NCBI GenBank assembly: GCA_029942265.1 | Contig: JAOZTO010000167.1 | Location: forward strand, 1-5,966 | DNA length: 5,966 nucleotides | DNA from: Desulfocapsa sp. | GTDB taxonomy: Bacteria > Desulfobacterota > Desulfobulbia > Desulfobulbales > Desulfocapsaceae | Reading direction: 5' to 3' | Shown: piece after piece, positions 3,189 to 5,966 of the stretch | How positions within the stretch are numbered: the first letter of the stretch is position 1 | How the letters are laid out: each line of letters starts with the position of its first letter | Program-made: the position numbers and the translations under genes | Notes under the pieces: generated by a model | Databases searched by the model: none | What the model was told of the DNA's origin: nothing | Seen by the model: the letters and a program-made list of their open reading frames with translations, nothing else

Positions 3189-5966
3189 TCAAAATTGAAA
3201 ATAGCCTGGATATTTACTTCTAATCTTACTCACTAAATTGCGGCTAATGGGAAGCCTTTCACCGTTAGTCATTTTAATAAGCACATCATTTTTACCGGAT
3301 CGGTTGATATGGATCATTTTGTTGGGATTCACCAAATAGGATCTCTGAATCTTTAATAAGAGCTCTTCCGGGAAAAAACGTTGTAGCATCTTCATGGTAA
3401 TCCGATGTATCTTTGGCTGCTTTTCGTTTTCCATGTGAACATAACAATAAGGCGCTCTGATTTGAATATAGAGTACATTATCCAACTTTGTCTGGATGGC
3501 AAATAAATCGCTTAGTAGAACAGGTTCCTTCAGCAATTCCTGGATATTATATCGTGATATTCTAATCAGGTTAATAATACTTTTAATATATTCATAATCT
3601 GCCAAACTAAAAGAACTACAATCTCCTTTACACTGTACAATTAATTGAAAATCCTTAAATCCCCTCAAGCAAACAGAAATCAGGTGGTAGTCTGGCAAGT
3701 CTGGCATACAACGAATTTCTTCGTCACTAACTTCTTTTTTAAATAGTTTTAAAAATCTATCTGGCTCAGGTGTATTATGCGTTTGAATGATCTTGTCTTT
3801 TTGTAATAACACGCCTGAATGAATAGAAAGTTGTTCGTTAATTAGATGAAACGCACTTTCAAACATTTGGCTCATATTGCTGAATTTAATGAGCTGATTT
3901 GAAAATTGGTTTAACCGGGAAAGTCGTTCTGTATACTGATTGATTTCAAGATGACGTTCTACCCGAGCCAATAATTCGTTTTTCTGAAAAGGCTTTGTAA
4001 TATAATCGTTAGCACCTAGAGAAAATCCTTCAAGTAGATCCGATACTTGACTTTTTGCAGTCAAAAATATAATAGGCAATGTGTGCATTGGGTAAATTTT
4101 CCTGAGTTGTCGACACACTTCAAAGCCGGAAATCCCGGGCATCATTATATCCAACAAAACCAGATCCGGTTTACGGTTTTGAATTAACTCCAAGGCCTCA
4201 GTACCATAAGATGCCTTACTGATAGAGTAATCCTGATTGATCAAATAGTTGGAAAGCACCTGCACATTTATAGGTTCATCATCAACAATTAAAATTTCAT
4301 ATTGATTTGTGCCGGTACCATTCTCTTTTACGTGTAGTTCGTCTTCACTACTAGGTAATACAATCGGTGCCGATTTTTCAGATGCGTATGAATGGGGAGA
4401 TATATTCTTTGCAGTTTGATCATTACTGATCGGAAAAGTGAAATAAAATCTGGAGCCTTTGTCTACAACCGACTCTACATCAAGTAATCCGCCATGCAGT
4501 TTAACCAGATATTTAACCATACTTAATCCTAAACCTGTCCCACCGAATCGACGCTCTATGGAAGGAGTGCCGCGTTGAAAAGATTGAAAAATAAGTGTAT
4601 GATTTTCTTCCGGGATGCCAATTCCTGTATCTGTAACGGATATTTCCAGAATTTGTTCAACCTGTTCTGCTGTAACTGTAATGGAACCATTTTCGGTAAA
4701 TTTAATGGCATTGCCAATTAGATTAAATAATATCTGTAAAGCTCTTTCTTCGTCACACTCTACGAGTGGTGTTAAACTGGAAACCTGATTAATTAATTGT
4801 AGTTGCTTTTTCTCCGCCAGAGGTTGTGACAACTGAAGAACAACATCAACTAAAGAAAAAATGTCTGTCGGTTTTGTTTCCAGCACAAGATCCACATTCT
4901 TTAATTTGGCATAGTCAAGAATATCGTTAACCAGTCGTGCTAATCGTTTGCCACTCTGCGTGATCATTTGCAACTGTTTGAGGGTTTGTTCGGGTAACTC
5001 ACCTGTTGCACCATCTCTCATAGACTCGGCAATACCGATTATTCCCTGTAGTGGTGTCCTTAATTCATGGGAGGTATTAGCCAGGAAATCGTCCTTAAAT
5101 TTCTCTCTTTTTTGAATCTCCCCAGTCATTTTATTTATCTCTTCAGTCAAGTCACCAATCACATCAGTTCGATTTATTGGGATAAGGTTTGTGTAGTTAC
5201 CTTTTGCAATATTTTGAACAACGACAGTGAGATTACGAAGACGGTTTAGAATACGAAAAATCCATATCCTGAAGATAATGCCCATTACAATTATCACACT
5301 GCTCAAAAAAATCAGCAGCGCCAGGGAGGTGATAATTTCATTAAAATATTGTTCATTCCTGGTGTTAATCAATATGGTTCCAATAAGCTTTTTCTCAAAA
5401 TTATCAATACTTATTGCTCGACTGGCAGAACCTAGTGTGTCGAGGTTATTTCCTAGTACTGGGGGGAATAACTCCTGTCCCCCTGTCCATTCTTTAAAGG
5501 CAATCCAGTTTACAAAACTCTCGCTGAGAGTGTACTTGGTGGCTCGCTGAAGGAGTAGGGTGTCACCTACGTAAATAGCAATATCAGTATGTAATTCTTT
5601 AGCGAGGTTTTCTATCCAGCTTGTCTGTTGATGGAGAAACCTGTAAATCATTAGCACACCGATTATCGAGTGATTTTCAAGGATCGGGGCGGTAGATAGT
5701 TGCAGGATTAAGTGGCTTGGCAATTTTGTAGATTGGTCCAGTGTATCATTGAGTTCATAGAGAACGCTAACTGGAACCAATTGGTTTTCGGATACAGGTA
5801 GTCGGTTGAGGGCAGCATCGATAAGGGGACTTTCAGCAATTGATCGAGGAAGATTTGCATGTGGATTAGAATAGGTAATAATATCCTTTTTAAGTGAAAA
5901 TAATACCATTCCCGTTAAGCCCTGTGATGCATTCATTTGCTTGAGAAGCTTCGTTGTCCATTCCAC
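3189..5966 (-). CDS. Membrane hybrid histidine kinase with receiver and C-terminal LytTR DNA-binding domain, 5' end cut by window
   Basis: The frame is open to the right edge, giving 925 residues. The GTG at the edge is not a convincing start, because a first membrane helix should lie upstream. Residues 1-210 form an extracytoplasmic sensor that looks Cache-like (IAIYVGDTLLLQRAT, 129-143; KLIGTILIN, 193-201). One membrane helix spans about 213-237, then HAMP (238-290) and HisKA with H300 in NTSHELRTP. HATPase follows with the N-box around N415/N419, DTGIGIP (446-452) and GGTGLGLS (475-482). A receiver spans about 556-675 with D562/D563, phospho-acceptor D606 in LLDIMMP, T636 and K658. Residues 680-815 are GAF-like, with cysteines 753, 766, 779 and 783. 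Residues 828-925 match LytTR, with IQRSYLVNPNKM (873-884) and NGERLPISR (901-909). All catalytic residues are present, so one protein could sense, phosphorylate itself and bind DNA at the membrane. The channel gene downstream is a likely target (inference). The domain calls are secure; the ligand is unknown. Confidence 0.93.
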   Translation of the reverse strand: MEWTTKLLKQMNASQGLTGMVLFSLKKDIITYSNPHANLPRSIAESPLIDAALNRLPVSENQLVPVSVLYELNDTLDQSTKLPSHLILQLSTAPILENHSIIGVLMIYRFLHQQTSWIENLAKELHTDIAIYVGDTLLLQRATKYTLSESFVNWIAFKEWTGGQELFPPVLGNNLDTLGSASRAISIDNFEKKLIGTILINTRNEQYFNEIITSLALLIFLSSVIIVMGIIFRIWIFRILNRLRNLTVVVQNIAKGNYTNLIPINRTDVIGDLTEEINKMTGEIQKREKFKDDFLANTSHELRTPLQGIIGIAESMRDGATGELPEQTLKQLQMITQSGKRLARLVNDILDYAKLKNVDLVLETKPTDIFSLVDVVLQLSQPLAEKKQLQLINQVSSLTPLVECDEERALQILFNLIGNAIKFTENGSITVTAEQVEQILEISVTDTGIGIPEENHTLIFQSFQRGTPSIERRFGGTGLGLSMVKYLVKLHGGLLDVESVVDKGSRFYFTFPISNDQTAKNISPHSYASEKSAPIVLPSSEDELHVKENGTGTNQYEILIVDDEPINVQVLSNYLINQDYSISKASYGTEALELIQNRKPDLVLLDIMMPGISGFEVCRQLRKIYPMHTLPIIFLTAKSQVSDLLEGFSLGANDYITKPFQKNELLARVERHLEINQYTERLSRLNQFSNQLIKFSNMSQMFESAFHLINEQLSIHSGVLLQKDKIIQTHNTPEPDRFLKLFKKEVSDEEIRCMPDLPDYHLISVCLRGFKDFQLIVQCKGDCSSFSLADYEYIKSIINLIRISRYNIQELLKEPVLLSDLFAIQTKLDNVLYIQIRAPYCYVHMENEKQPKIHRITMKMLQRFFPEELLLKIQRSYLVNPNKMIHINRSGKNDVLIKMTNGERLPISRNLVSKIRSKYPGYFQF

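Noticed and set aside
5964..5966. GTG at the right edge as start codon of the kinase.
   Set aside because: It coincides with the window boundary and would leave the sensor without its N-terminal membrane helix. The frame almost certainly continues outside the window.

Overview
The window looks like chromosome of a moderately AT-rich Gram-negative bacterium. The best evidence is an outer-membrane beta-barrel gene with a signal peptide and a C-terminal phenylalanine. The hybrid kinase with a LytTR tail, together with a small flavin nitroreductase, would suit an anaerobic or sulfate-reducing-type (Desulfobacterota-like) lineage. That placement is a guess from family habits and is not shown by the sequence.

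All five supported genes lie on the minus strand, so transcription runs from high to low coordinates. First comes a large membrane-anchored hybrid histidine kinase (3189-5966, 5' end cut by the window edge). It has a Cache-like extracytoplasmic sensor, one visible membrane helix, HAMP, HisKA, HATPase, a receiver, a GAF-like segment with four cysteines, and a C-terminal LytTR DNA-binding domain. A 580-bp intergenic region follows (2609-3188). Its kinase-proximal 300 bp are strongly C-over-G in the transcript. Its far end carries a direct-repeat pair resembling a LytTR operator and an adjacent inverted repeat. Next is a Tsx/OmpK-type outer-membrane channel (1676-2608). After a 111-bp gap with a perfect 10-bp-arm palindrome comes a tightly packed trio: a nitroreductase (1043-1564), a small acidic protein of unknown function (724-1041), and the start of a larger enzyme, tentatively PLP-dependent (1-711, 3' end cut).

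Working model (inference): the kinase senses an extracytoplasmic signal, phosphorylates its own receiver and uses its LytTR domain to regulate the neighbouring channel gene through the repeats at 2685-2715. The nitroreductase, small protein and possible PLP enzyme form one translationally linked unit that may have its own control at the 1578-1603 palindrome, or may be read through from the channel gene.

No RNA gene, insertion sequence, CRISPR array or phage gene was seen. Plus-strand reading frames are antisense shadows of the minus-strand genes.
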